Assembly: GCA_910587145.1 (NCBI GenBank)
Contig: CAJUMH010000017.1
Location: forward strand, 1-62,429
DNA length: 62,429 bases
Source: an uncultured Ruthenibacterium sp.
Lineage (GTDB): Bacteria; Bacillota; Clostridia; Oscillospirales; Ruminococcaceae
Reading direction: 5' to 3'
Part shown: piece by piece, positions 42,502 to 51,696 of the stretch
How positions within the stretch are numbered: position 1 is the first letter of the stretch
Layout of the letters: every line of letters begins with the position of its first letter
Notes under the pieces: generated by a model
What the model was told of the DNA's origin: nothing
Database searches by the model: none
What the model saw: only the letters and a program-made list of their open reading frames with translations
Position numbers and translations under genes: made by a program

Positions 42502-43626
42502 ATGCGTATTCTGATCGCTGCCGGCGGCACCGCCGGACATATCAATCCGGCGCTCGCCATCGCGGGCGCGATGCAAAAACGCCATCCCGGCGCAGAGATC
42601 CACTTTGCAGGCCGGCGCGGCGGAATGGAGTACGGGCTTGTTGCAAAGGCCGGATATGCGTTTCATCCCATTGAGGTGAACGGCATTCAGCGGCGGCTGA
42701 CACCGAAAAACATGGTGCGCAACGCAGTGGCGCTGTATCACCTTGCGCTCAGCGCCCCACGCGCGAACGCCATTTTAAAAGAGGTGCAGCCCGAGCTTGT
42801 AATTGGCGCAGGCGGCTATGTCAGCGGCCCGGTGGTGCGCGCCGCGGCTCAAAAGGGCATTCGCACGGCAATCCACGAGCAGAACGCGTTCCCGGGTGTA
42901 ACGAATAAGCTGCTTGCAAAGCATGCCGATCTGGTGTTTGCCGCGATGCCGGACGCCGTGCCGCGCCTTGGTGTTCCGGAAAAAACCACCGTTACCGGCA
43001 ATCCCGTGCGGGAGGAGATGTTCTGCCAGAACCGGCCGGCCGCGCGCCGTGCGCTGGGGGTTCGGGACGGGCAGATCGTGATTATTTCGTTTGGCGGCAG
43101 CCTTGGCGCGCAGGTGTTGGGGGAGCGTGTGGCAGAGCTTGCCGTGTGGGAGCTTGCAAACCGGGATTTTCTTCATATTCACGCGACCGGCAGCATCGAA
43201 AAGGTGGATTTCGCGGCACTGGCGGCGCGGCTCGGCATCGACGGCAGCCCCAGGTTTGTCATTCGCGAGTACATCGATAATATGCCGCAGCTGTTGGCGG
43301 CGGCAGATCTCGTTATCAGCCGTGCGGGCGCGCTAACCCTTGCGGAGATCGCTGCGGTAGGGCGTGCCTCGGTTCTGATCCCGTCGCCCAACGTGGCGGA
43401 AAATCATCAGTATCACAACGCGCTGCAGCTGCAAAAGCTGGGTGCGGCCGTGGTTGTGGAAGAAAAGGATCTGACGGGTGAGGGGCTGATTGAAATTGTA
43501 GATCGCCTTACCAGGGACGCCGCCGGTTTGATGGAAATGGGCATGAAGGCCCGGGCGCTTGCGCAGCCGGATTCACTGCAGAAAATATGCGCTCAGCTGG
43601 ATAAACTGCTGGAAAATACGCCGTAA
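42502..43626 (+). CDS. murG: UDP-GlcNAc:lipid I N-acetylglucosaminyltransferase
   Basis: 374 residues. Converts lipid I to lipid II. GT28 fold with the N-terminal GGTAGHINPALA, the GGYVSGP loop and the donor-site SRAGALTLAEI and PSPNVAENHQ. AAAGGAG precedes the ATG. Confidence 0.97.
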   Translation: MRILIAAGGTAGHINPALAIAGAMQKRHPGAEIHFAGRRGGMEYGLVAKAGYAFHPIEVNGIQRRLTPKNMVRNAVALYHLALSAPRANAILKEVQPELVIGAGGYVSGPVVRAAAQKGIRTAIHEQNAFPGVTNKLLAKHADLVFAAMPDAVPRLGVPEKTTVTGNPVREEMFCQNRPAARRALGVRDGQIVIISFGGSLGAQVLGERVAELAVWELANRDFLHIHATGSIEKVDFAALAARLGIDGSPRFVIREYIDNMPQLLAAADLVISRAGALTLAEIAAVGRASVLIPSPNVAENHQYHNALQLQKLGAAVVVEEKDLTGEGLIEIVDRLTRDAAGLMEMGMKARALAQPDSLQKICAQLDKLLENTP

Positions 43627-43703
43627 AATCGTTTTTTGAACACAAAAGCCCCGTTTTGCATAGGATGGTGCACAACCAACCAATGGGGAACGGGGTGCGC
43701 GAA

Positions 43704-44966
43704 ATGAAGGCTTTAACCGTTTGCGGCACACGCGGATTATTTGGCAGTGTGCGGATACCGGGAGCAAAAAACAGTGTGCTGCCGATGCTGGCGGCTTCGG
43801 TGCTTTGTCATGATGTTGTAACGCTGACGAATGTGCCCGCTCTGTCGGACGTGGCCGTCTCGGTGCGCATCCTGCAAAGCATCGGATGTAAGGCGACGCA
43901 CAAAAACGGCTGCGTTTCCGTTATGCCGCCGGAAATGCCCGGCAGCGCGATTTCCGGCGAGCTGATGCGAACGATGCGTTCCTCGGTATTTTATCTTGCG
44001 CCGCTTTTGGTGCGCACGGGCCGCGCACAGATTTGGATGCCGGGCGGCTGCCGTTTGGGAGCGCGTCCCATCGATTTGCATCTCTCCGGCCTTGCGCAGA
44101 TGGGTGCGCGGGTTGAGGAACAGCCGAACGGCGCGTTGACGCTGCTTGCGCCGGACGGCCTTTCGGGCGCGGATATCACGCTGCGCTTTCCCAGCGTGGG
44201 CGCAACCGAGACGCTTTTGATGGCGGCTTCGTCCGCACGCGGCGAAACGATTCTGCGCGGCGCGGCTACGGAACCCGAAGTAACGGATCTTGCCCGCTTT
44301 TTGCAAAGCGCCGGCGCGGCCATTGCCGGCGTGGGCACGCGCACGCTGCGCGTGCGGGGCAGCGACTGCCTGATGGGGGCGCGCTACGAGGTGTGCCCGG
44401 ACCGCATTACCGCTGCCACCGTATTGTGTGCCGTTGCGGGTTGTGGCGGAGAGGTGCTGCTCACCCACATTCACAGTGCGCATCTTGCGCGGGTACTGCA
44501 GGTGCTGCGCGATGCCGGGTGCATGATCTCTGCTTCCGGCGAAGATTCCGTTGCGCTTGCAAGCGACGGCGCGCTGCATGCCATCGAAGACCTGCAAACC
44601 GGTGTGTATCCGGGATTTCCCACGGATGCAGCGCCGCTCCTTGCGGCGGCGCTGCTGCGTGCGCGGGGAGAGAGCCTTGTAACGGATACGATTTTTGAAA
44701 ATCGCTTTGCCTGTTCACAGGGCTTTGCGGCCTTGGGCGCCAGAGTTTGCGTGCAGGGAAGCGCGCTGCGCGTGCGCGGCGTAGAGCGGCTGCGGGGCGC
44801 TGCCGGCCTGCACGCGCCCGACCTGCGCGGCGGGGCTGCCCTGGTGATCGCGGCCATGCAGGCCGAAGGAGAAAGCCGGATCACGGGCGCCGAGCACATC
44901 GGCCGGGGCTACGAGGACATTGCGGCGCTGTTTGCACCGCTTGGGGCAAGCATTGCCTGTGCCTGA
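43704..44966 (+). CDS. murA: UDP-GlcNAc 1-carboxyvinyltransferase
   Basis: 420 residues. First committed step of peptidoglycan synthesis. KN pair (Lys22, Asn23) in GAKNSVLPML and the fosfomycin-target Cys116 in MPGGCRLGARPIDLH are intact, so it should be fosfomycin sensitive at the target level. The position between murG and divIB is a clostridial arrangement. An upstream in-frame ATG at 43656 exists, but the family begins at 43704. Confidence 0.95.
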   Translation: MKALTVCGTRGLFGSVRIPGAKNSVLPMLAASVLCHDVVTLTNVPALSDVAVSVRILQSIGCKATHKNGCVSVMPPEMPGSAISGELMRTMRSSVFYLAPLLVRTGRAQIWMPGGCRLGARPIDLHLSGLAQMGARVEEQPNGALTLLAPDGLSGADITLRFPSVGATETLLMAASSARGETILRGAATEPEVTDLARFLQSAGAAIAGVGTRTLRVRGSDCLMGARYEVCPDRITAATVLCAVAGCGGEVLLTHIHSAHLARVLQVLRDAGCMISASGEDSVALASDGALHAIEDLQTGVYPGFPTDAAPLLAAALLRARGESLVTDTIFENRFACSQGFAALGARVCVQGSALRVRGVERLRGAAGLHAPDLRGGAALVIAAMQAEGESRITGAEHIGRGYEDIAALFAPLGASIACA

Positions 44967-45086
44967 TCCGGTGCTTTTTGAACCCGCAACGGTATCAAGC
45001 GGGCACCGTTTAAAAAGCTGCTTTTCGGCCTGCATTGACAGGCCGGCAAAAGCGTTGAAAATACATAAAAGAAGGAAGTGGAGGGC

Positions 45087-46418
45087 GTGGCAAGCAAAAC
45101 GCCGCCAAAAAAGCCCGTTTATCCCAAACAGGAGCCGCCGCGCCGCCCAAAACCGGCGCGTCCGGTTTACCCGCCCGGTGCCGGGGCGCAGCGTGCGCCG
45201 CGCCGCCCGGCGGAAAAACGCCTGATTTTTGATTATGATAAAGAAATGGCGCGCATGGCGGCGCATACGCAAACGGGGCAAACCGCCGCCCCATTTGTAA
45301 ATCTTGCGCCGCCCGTGCCAGAGGACACCCCGTCTGTGCAAAACGGCCTTGCCGCGGGAGCGGGACGGCCCGAACGGGAACGGCGGGAGGCGCCGCCGGG
45401 GGAACTGTTCCGCGCCGCGCCGCCGCAGGCCGGAAGAAAGCCGGCAGAACGGCCGACAGCATCGCGGCGCACAGAGGCGCTGCCGCCCTTGGAAATCCCC
45501 AGGCCGGCACCGCCGAACCGCCCGCCGCAGGGGCATACGGCGCCCGGGGGAAAACGGCCGCCGCGTCCCCCACAGGCCGGGCAGCGTAAAAAAACGAAAA
45601 AAAGGCGTCCGCCCAAACAGCCGCCGCGCCCGCTCACCCCGCGGGAGCTGCGCCGCCGCCGGATACGGCGTGCAGCACTGGCGGGCCTGCTGGCTGTGAT
45701 ATTGCTTGGGATCGGGCTTTGGGCCTCGGCGAAGGTACTGTTTAAAATTTCCGAGATCGTTGTGGAAACACCGGAGGGCGAGGTGAGATATGATACAAGC
45801 CAGATTACGGCGGCCTTCGGCCATGTGCAGGGAGAAAACCTGTTCGGCTTCCGCGGAAAGGAGACGCAACAGAATATCGCCGCCGCGCTGCCGTATCTGG
45901 AAGACGTCCGCATCCGCCGCCAGTTGCCGGATACTGTTATTATCACCGTTACCCCCGCCGTGGAGGCGAGCGTGGTAGAAAGCGCTTTGGGGTGGGCGGT
46001 GCTGAGCCAAAGCTATAAGGTGCTGCGTCTGGAGGCCGGGCCGCCCGAGGAACTGGTGCGCATCAACGGTGTACAGGCCGAGGCGCCTGCGCCCGGCCAG
46101 CCGCTGAAGCTCACGGAGGAGGACAAGCTGCCCCTGCTGCAGACGCTTTTGGAAAAAACGGCCGCGCAGGGCCTTGTGCCCATCAACGAGATCGACCTTT
46201 CCAATACGCTGGAGATCAGCTTTTTGTATCAGGGACGTATCCGCATTGTGCTGGGCACGTCGAACGATTTGGATTATAAGCTGAAATGGGCGTGGCGCAT
46301 GGTAACACCGGGCGAAACAAGCGACAGCCTGAACGAGAGCGACCGCGGAACGCTGGATGTAAGCGCGCGCGGGGAGGACGGCCTTGGCCGGGCGCGCTGG
46401 CGTGCGGGTATATTGTAA
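45087..46418 (+). CDS. divIB: DivIB/FtsQ with a long proline-rich cytoplasmic extension
   Basis: 443 residues. Septal protein linking FtsL/DivIC to the divisome. About 190 residues of Pro/Arg/Lys-rich low complexity precede one membrane helix (196-218), then the POTRA domain (about 219-290, ISEIVVETPEGEVRYD) and the beta domain. The N-terminal region in better-known homologues is much shorter. GTG at 45087 is preceded by GAAGGA at 10 bases; a GTG at 45078 is an alternative. Confidence 0.88.
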   Translation: MASKTPPKKPVYPKQEPPRRPKPARPVYPPGAGAQRAPRRPAEKRLIFDYDKEMARMAAHTQTGQTAAPFVNLAPPVPEDTPSVQNGLAAGAGRPERERREAPPGELFRAAPPQAGRKPAERPTASRRTEALPPLEIPRPAPPNRPPQGHTAPGGKRPPRPPQAGQRKKTKKRRPPKQPPRPLTPRELRRRRIRRAALAGLLAVILLGIGLWASAKVLFKISEIVVETPEGEVRYDTSQITAAFGHVQGENLFGFRGKETQQNIAAALPYLEDVRIRRQLPDTVIITVTPAVEASVVESALGWAVLSQSYKVLRLEAGPPEELVRINGVQAEAPAPGQPLKLTEEDKLPLLQTLLEKTAAQGLVPINEIDLSNTLEISFLYQGRIRIVLGTSNDLDYKLKWAWRMVTPGETSDSLNESDRGTLDVSARGEDGLGRARWRAGIL

Positions 46419-46577
46419 CGGCAAAAACAGAAGGGGAATATAATAAAAAGGTTTTTCAACCATAAAACAGCAGTTTCTTTTCCGGAAAATATATATCATT
46501 GGCGTAAAAGAGGCGCGAAAAGTCTTTTATTATTATAAATAAATCTTCTATTTTATAAATATTCCGTAGAATGGCTA

Positions 46578-46606
46578 TTGAAATCATTTCGGAAATCTGG
46601 TATTCT
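46578..46606 (+). promoter_or_regulatory. Sigma-A promoter of ftsZ
   Basis: TTGAAA, 17-bp spacer, TATTCT, in an AT-rich 230-bp gap after divIB. ftsZ can therefore be expressed apart from the dcw transcript. Confidence 0.7.
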
Positions 46607-46648
46607 TATAATATTATAGTGTTTATTCTGTCATAGGGGGAGTTTTGA

Positions 46649-47839
46649 GTGGCTTTTATCCTCGACGAAGAGTTGCAAAATATAACAAATATTAAAGTAA
46701 TCGGCGTAGGCGGCGGTGGTGGAAACGCCGTGAATCGCATGATGAAAAGCGGCCTGAAGGGCGTGGAATTCATCAGCATGAATACCGACCAGCAGGTTCT
46801 GATGGATTCCAGGGCAACGCAGAAGGTGCAGCTTGGCGTAAAGCTGACAAAGGGGCGCGGCGCAGGTGCCGACCCCGAAATTGGGCAGCGCAGCGCCGAA
46901 GAGAGCCGCGATGAGATCGCCAATGCTCTGCGCGGCGCGCAGATGGCGTTTATTACGGCCGGCATGGGCGGCGGCACGGGTACAGGCGCCGCGCCCGTGG
47001 TGGCCGAGGTGGCCAAAGAACAGGGCATTCTTACGGTTGGCATTGTAACAAAGCCGTTTGCTTTTGAGGGCCGGCGCAAGATGGAACTGGCCGAGATCGG
47101 CGTGTCCGGCCTTTTGGAGCGTGTCGATTCCCTAATCGTAATCCCGAACGAGAGGCTGAAGCTGATCAGCAAAGAAAAAATTACATTGCTCAATGCGTTC
47201 GAGGCTGCGGATAATGTACTGCGGCAGGGTGTAGAGAGCGTTTCCGCCCTTGTAAATAAGCCGGCGTTTATCAATCTTGATTTTGCGGACGTGCGCAGTG
47301 TCATGAAGGATGCTGGCTATGCGCACATGGGCGTCGGTTCCGGAAAGGGTGTGAATAAAGCGGAAGAAGCGGCCCATGCCGCCATCTCCAGCCCGCTGCT
47401 TGAAACAAGCATTGCGGGTGCGCGCGGTGTCATCATCAGCATCATCTCGTCGCCGGATATCGGTTTGGACGATGTGGACAAGGCTGCCGAGCTGATCACA
47501 AGTTCCGCACACCCCGAGGCCAATATCATTTGGGGCGCTTCGTTCGATGAGAACATGAAGGACGAAATGTGCATTACCGTAATTGCCACGGGCTTTGATG
47601 CGGGCATGCCCGAATACGATGCGGCGCCGCCGAATGCCGCGGCCAGCTTTAACGGACAGGCCGTGTTTTCCGGCAATACCGGCGCCGTGCAGCCGCCGGT
47701 GAGTTATGCGCAGCCCATAGCCGCGCCCGCGCCGACAGCAGATCCGGCACCGGCGCCTCCCGCACCGGATGAGGACTACAGAAAAGACATCGATGTACTT
47801 CTGGATCTGCTGAATAACAGCAATCGCGGAGACGTCTGA
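46649..47839 (+). CDS. ftsZ: Cell division GTPase FtsZ
   Basis: 396 residues from a GTG (GGGGGAG upstream). Tubulin-like ring protein with the GTP loop GGGTGTG (107-113), NxDxx T7 region and a linker rich in Pro/Ala (about 335-375). The C-terminal peptide reads DIDVLLDLLNN, lacking the usual IPxFLRR-like anchor motif that binds FtsA, SepF or ZapA-type partners. No ftsA is nearby. Terminator at 47910. Confidence 0.97.
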   Translation: MAFILDEELQNITNIKVIGVGGGGGNAVNRMMKSGLKGVEFISMNTDQQVLMDSRATQKVQLGVKLTKGRGAGADPEIGQRSAEESRDEIANALRGAQMAFITAGMGGGTGTGAAPVVAEVAKEQGILTVGIVTKPFAFEGRRKMELAEIGVSGLLERVDSLIVIPNERLKLISKEKITLLNAFEAADNVLRQGVESVSALVNKPAFINLDFADVRSVMKDAGYAHMGVGSGKGVNKAEEAAHAAISSPLLETSIAGARGVIISIISSPDIGLDDVDKAAELITSSAHPEANIIWGASFDENMKDEMCITVIATGFDAGMPEYDAAPPNAAASFNGQAVFSGNTGAVQPPVSYAQPIAAPAPTADPAPAPPAPDEDYRKDIDVLLDLLNNSNRGDV

Positions 47840-47909
47840 ACCGGCTTTTCCATCCTGCATTCAGCAAAGTAATGGCAGATATGCCCGCAGGCAGCTGCAG
47901 ATAAAGAGA

Positions 47910-47937
47910 AAAGCGGGGTGAAAACCCCGCTTTTTTG
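47910..47937 (+). terminator. Terminator of ftsZ
   Basis: AAGCGGGGT/ACCCCGCTT stem with GAAA-type loop and TTTTTT. Confidence 0.92.
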
Positions 47938-47983
47938 GACAAAATAGTTGTAAAAGCTCGGCAAAGCGAAAGGAGGTGCGCGC

Positions 47984-49921
47984 ATGCAGACACAGAAGAA
48001 TCGTGACTTTTTGGCAGAAAGCGAAGAAACTTCGTTCCGGTTTGATCCGGATCTGCGGTTTCATACAGAGCTGTTCGGCTTCGACCGTGTAGAGGTGCTT
48101 TCCTACATTGAGCGCATTTCCGCCGCGAATGCAGAAAAGGCGCGCGCCCTGGAAGAAACCATCGCCGCGCTGCAGCACGATTTAACAGGTGCGCACCGGC
48201 AGGGCAGCGTGCTGGAGCAAAAGGCGAACCAGGTGTTCAGCGAGCTGGAATTCCAGAAAAAACGCGCCGAAGACGCCGTTGCAGAGGCAGACGCACTGCG
48301 CACGGAGATGGATAAGGCCAATGATGAGATCGCGGCTGTGCGCAGCCGTTTGTTTGCCCAAGAGCAGGAAAACGAGACGCTACGAAACGACAATACCCAT
48401 TTGAACGAAACGGTGGCTGATCTGACACGCGCTTTGGAGCAGCGTGGTGTGACGCAGCCGGAGTGGAGAGTGGAAAACGCCCGGCCTGTGGAGGAAGAAA
48501 GCGGGAAACGGCTGCTGCAGCAGGCGCAATTGAAGGCGCGCGGAATTTTGCGCGCGGCGGATGCGAAAGCGCAGGCGCACATCGAGCGGGCAAAGCAGGA
48601 TGCCGCCGAGATCGTTGCAAAAGCGCGGCGGCAAAGCAGCGCGGCGCGCGCAGACCCGGGAGAATCCGCCGAGGGGATTGCGGCCAGTATCGCGGTGCTG
48701 AAGGCGCAGCTTGCAGAGGTGGATGCAAAGATTCTTGCCGCAACAAGCGATCTGCAAAAGGCGACAGACGGAATTGCCGCTGCGCTGAATGATACGGATC
48801 AAAGCCTTTCGGCATGGAATGTGCAGACAAAAACCGCTCCGGCGGCCGCGCCGGCAGCTCGGCCGCAGCCGGAGACACCGGTGCGGCCGACAGCCGGCCC
48901 TTCGCCCGCACCGGCACAGCAGCCCGGCTTTTACGAGAACCTTCAGCGCGAGGAGGAAGCTTACTACCATGCGCTGCGCCGGGTGCAGTATGAAGACGCT
49001 TTGCGCCGGAGCATTTATGAGGAAGAGCTGCGCCGGGCCCGTGCGGATGCCGCGGCGCAAAACGAGGACGCGAAACCTCGGGAAAAACAGACGGAGCTGC
49101 GAAAGCAGGAGGCCGCGCAGCCGTTGCTGCCCAAAGAACCGCGGGCGCCAAATGCCGAACGGGAGACGGCGCGCCCGCGGTATCGCGAGACAAACGGCCA
49201 GCCGCTGCCGCAGCGTGCCATGCGGGCCGAGGGGAACCGGTCTCCGGCGATCCCGCGGGAGCAGTATGATGCGGCACAGTATGAAAACCGTGTCGGAATG
49301 CACAGTGCATATCCTGAGGTGCCCGAAATGCCGCCGCGGCCGGTGGTACAAAAGGTAGAAATTCCGCAGGTGCCCCCTGCAAAGCAGCCGGATTCCGAGG
49401 CGCAGGTAACCTTCGGCAAGCCGCATGCGCCGCGTGCAATGCCGTTTGCACCGTTTGAACCGTATCTGCCGCACACCGCTCCCTATATCGAGCCGGAGGC
49501 GGAAGCCGCGCGCATTTTGAATACGCCGCCCCCGCCTCCGCCGCGCGGCACAGAGGCACGGCGTCCGTATGTGCCGCAGCCTACGCCCATTGCTCCCAGC
49601 GTTCCGCTGTCGGAGCCGTATGTACAGCCGTCCGCAATGGTGCTGGCCGGAATGCCGCAGGTACAGTCGGAAGCGGTTCGTTCCGCCGAACCAGTGATCA
49701 TTCCCTATTCCATGCCGATTCCAAAGCAGGCGGCGCAGAATGCAGCGCAGGAAACACCGCCCGAGGAGTCTCATACAAAAGGCTCTTCCGCGGCTATGCC
49801 AAAAACCGGAGAAAGCGCTGCATACGCCGCATTCCCGCCGCAGGGGCAGGCTTCTGCGCTTTCCGATGATCTGCTGGCCCATTTGGATCAGCTGCTCAAT
49901 GGAAAGCCAAAGCAGGAGTAA
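47984..49921 (+). CDS. Very long DivIVA-like coiled-coil protein
   Basis: 645 residues, several times the length of DivIVA. The N-terminus has a DivIVA-type lipid-binding block (FHTELFGFDRVEVLSYIERIS, about residues 26-46), then about 150 residues of heptad coiled coil, a helix rich in Ala/Lys/Gln to about 260, and about 380 residues of Pro-, Gln- and Glu-rich low complexity with short helices (EEEAYYHALRRVQYEDALRR). The C-terminal LSDDLLAHLDQLLNG could bind a partner. AAAGGAGGTG precedes the ATG. A role at the division septum or pole is inferred from the fold and from ftsZ next door. Confidence 0.75.
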   Translation: MQTQKNRDFLAESEETSFRFDPDLRFHTELFGFDRVEVLSYIERISAANAEKARALEETIAALQHDLTGAHRQGSVLEQKANQVFSELEFQKKRAEDAVAEADALRTEMDKANDEIAAVRSRLFAQEQENETLRNDNTHLNETVADLTRALEQRGVTQPEWRVENARPVEEESGKRLLQQAQLKARGILRAADAKAQAHIERAKQDAAEIVAKARRQSSAARADPGESAEGIAASIAVLKAQLAEVDAKILAATSDLQKATDGIAAALNDTDQSLSAWNVQTKTAPAAAPAARPQPETPVRPTAGPSPAPAQQPGFYENLQREEEAYYHALRRVQYEDALRRSIYEEELRRARADAAAQNEDAKPREKQTELRKQEAAQPLLPKEPRAPNAERETARPRYRETNGQPLPQRAMRAEGNRSPAIPREQYDAAQYENRVGMHSAYPEVPEMPPRPVVQKVEIPQVPPAKQPDSEAQVTFGKPHAPRAMPFAPFEPYLPHTAPYIEPEAEAARILNTPPPPPPRGTEARRPYVPQPTPIAPSVPLSEPYVQPSAMVLAGMPQVQSEAVRSAEPVIIPYSMPIPKQAAQNAAQETPPEESHTKGSSAAMPKTGESAAYAAFPPQGQASALSDDLLAHLDQLLNGKPKQE

Positions 49922-50019
49922 CGGTATAATTGCGTTGATCCGGCAAATGCTATCAGGGATAAAATCTCGGCGCTGAATCAAAAAATATAATTGCCTTCTG
50001 GAAAGGAGAAATGAACAAT

Positions 50020-50325
50020 ATGGCGCTTCGTGTGACAACACAGGATTTTGAATTGCAGGTGCTGCAGGCTTCCGGCCCTGTGCTTGTGGATTTTTGGGCG
50101 GAATGGTGCGGCCCGTGCCGAATGCTTGCCCCGGTGCTGGAGCAGCTGGAGGCCGAACGCCCGGATGTGCGCGTCTGCAAGGTGAATATCGACGAGGAAA
50201 CAGAGCTTGCCCGCCGTTTTGGCGTTATGAGCATTCCGACGGTGATCCTGTTCCAAAACGGGCAGGAGAAAAATCGCAGTGTCGGCCTTGTGCCCAAAGA
50301 GCGTTTGCTGATGCTGCTGGACTGA
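50020..50325 (+). CDS. trxA: Thioredoxin
   Basis: 101 residues. The WCGPC active site has Cys30 and Cys33, with DFWAEWCGPC context, the cis-Pro in SIPTVILF, and normal length. The ATG at 50020 is favoured by spacing from AAGGAG (11 bases); an ATG at 50011 would sit only two bases from it. No thioredoxin reductase nearby. Bidirectional terminator downstream. Confidence 0.92.
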   Translation: MALRVTTQDFELQVLQASGPVLVDFWAEWCGPCRMLAPVLEQLEAERPDVRVCKVNIDEETELARRFGVMSIPTVILFQNGQEKNRSVGLVPKERLLMLLD

Positions 50326-50397
50326 CAGATCTGTAGAGGAAAAGGGCGGCGCCGCTGTTCTGCTTTTTACGGAGCCGTCCCCGACAGCCGCCAAAAG

Positions 50398-50443
50398 AAA
50401 AGGCCGCACAGAACGCCGGAAAATGGCGGCTGTGCGGCCTTTT
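50398..50443. terminator. Bidirectional terminator
   Basis: AAAAGGCCGCACAG/CTGTGCGGCCTTTT, a 14-bp perfect stem with an internal CGCC/GGCG pairing; it lies between the convergent trxA and HD genes. Confidence 0.85.
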
Positions 50444-50515
50444 GCCCGATCAATCGAGGTAAAAACGGTGCGAAAACACGATCGAATGCGAAAATGGCCT
50501 TTGGCTTTGTTGGCC

Positions 50516-50595
50516 TTCTAACGGCGGCCGACCTCGCCAGTTTCTCTTTCCACTGTTTTCTAACGGCGGCCGACCTCGCTGGTTCCTTTTTCCAC
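50516..50595 (-). repeat. 42-bp tandem duplication of a gene's 3' end
   Basis: Two copies offset by 42 bp (start 50516 and 50558) of about 38 bp. The gene-proximal copy encodes the last residues VEKGTSEVGRR and stop of the HD gene; the distal copy encodes VERETGEVGRR and stop in the same frame, so the C-terminus has been duplicated behind itself. Confidence 0.85.
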
Positions 50596-51147
50596 AAGAT
50601 AAGTGGCTTCCAAATCGGCCAGATGCAGCTTTACGGCAAGCGGATATTCGTCGAACGCATTGCTGATGGCGTAGCTGCCGCCGCGCACAGCGTCGTCGAA
50701 GCCGCCCATATGCCAGCGGATCGCAACGGCTTCCGCGGGCTTCAGGCGAATAAAGCGCTCGATCAGATAGACGCTTTTTTCACCATGCCCATAGGGAAAG
50801 GCGTCCTGTACATTATAGGTGGGCACCTTTTCCCATTTTCCGGTGGCGTCGTCCTTTACATTGCGAAAGCCGGCTTTATAGTAATTTGCCTTACACAGAT
50901 CGTGCAGCAAAGAGACAAGGGTAAAGCTCTCCTTGCTTTCCTGTTCGGTGTAAAAGCGATCCATCAGCACGCGGTATACATTGATGCTGTGCATCACAAG
51001 GCCGCATTCACAGGCGCCGTGAAAGCGTGTGGAGGCCGGCGCAGTGTAAAAATCGGTGGTTTCCAGCCATTTCAAAAGCTGCTGTGCGCCGGGACGCGCC
51101 ACATTTTCGCTGAAAATGCGGATAAATTCGTTTTTGTAGTCCATCAT
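50560..51147 (-). CDS. HD-domain phosphohydrolase
   Basis: 195 residues. HD metal-binding residues: His53 (LVMHSINVY), His82-Asp83 (LLHDLCK) and a late Asp in HLADLEATY. Members hydrolyse nucleotides or cyclic nucleotides; the substrate is unknown. The start overlaps the stop of the YdbC-like gene (GAATGATGG), so the two are coupled. Its 3' end is duplicated in tandem. Confidence 0.85.
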   Translation of the reverse strand: MMDYKNEFIRIFSENVARPGAQQLLKWLETTDFYTAPASTRFHGACECGLVMHSINVYRVLMDRFYTEQESKESFTLVSLLHDLCKANYYKAGFRNVKDDATGKWEKVPTYNVQDAFPYGHGEKSVYLIERFIRLKPAEAVAIRWHMGGFDDAVRGGSYAISNAFDEYPLAVKLHLADLEATYLVEKGTSEVGRR

Positions 51148-51368
51148 TCGATCTCAAGCTCTTCCAGAATGCCCTTCAGCTGCAGCAGCTCCTCGGCAGA
51201 AAGGCTGATGCCCTTGCCCATTTTGGTGTTGTCCGGCGACCAATCGCGAATATCGTATTTGGGGGCGCGGTCGTTCCAGCTTACCATGTTCAGCTGGCGC
51301 TGCCAGCCGTTGGCACTTTGCGAAAGCACGGCAATGCGCTCGGTAATTTCATATTTGAATTCAGCCAT
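51144..51368 (-). CDS. PC4/YdbC-like single-strand nucleic-acid-binding protein
   Basis: 74 residues. Matches the YdbC/PC4 ssDNA-binding fold: KYDIRDWSPDNTKMGKGISLS and the C-terminal helix EELLQLKGILEELE. In lactic acid bacteria YdbC binds single-stranded DNA and RNA. AAAGGAG precedes the ATG. Transcribed from the promoter at 51449, with the HD gene. Confidence 0.88.
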   Translation of the reverse strand: MAEFKYEITERIAVLSQSANGWQRQLNMVSWNDRAPKYDIRDWSPDNTKMGKGISLSAEELLQLKGILEELEIE

Positions 51369-51448
51369 AGTAAAACGCTCCTTTGTTGATAGATGATGGA
51401 ATTCCGAAAAGATACCGCTCGCCCGGGAGATTCCATGCAGTACATATT

Positions 51449-51477
51449 ATGATACCGGATTCCGCAGGGAAAAGCAA
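51449..51477 (-). promoter_or_regulatory. Sigma-A promoter of the YdbC-HD pair
   Basis: On the minus strand TTGCTT, 17-bp spacer, TATCAT, about 80 bases before the ATG. Confidence 0.65.
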
Positions 51478-51538
51478 GTGGAATTTATCCGATCCGCGCG
51501 TTGCCTTGGCGTATCCGATCCGCGTTTTTCCCGGAAGG

Positions 51539-51567
51539 TTGGCAAATCGGAGGGGGTGTGCTATACT
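51539..51567 (+). promoter_or_regulatory. Sigma-A promoter of the cupin gene
   Basis: TTGGCA, 17-bp spacer, TATACT. The leader of about 125 bases includes a 39-codon frame (from 51585) overlapping the cupin start; it has no good ribosome-binding site. Confidence 0.7.
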
Positions 51568-51696
51568 GTAGAGGGCTTTCTGCTATGGAAGAGCCGAAGA
51601 CGGCTGAAAAAGCGCAAAGGCAGGCAGCCCGGGCATGCCGCGAAAATCAGGGCAGAATCGTTCGGCAGAGGGCCTTTCTAAAAAAGGAGAAGCAGC

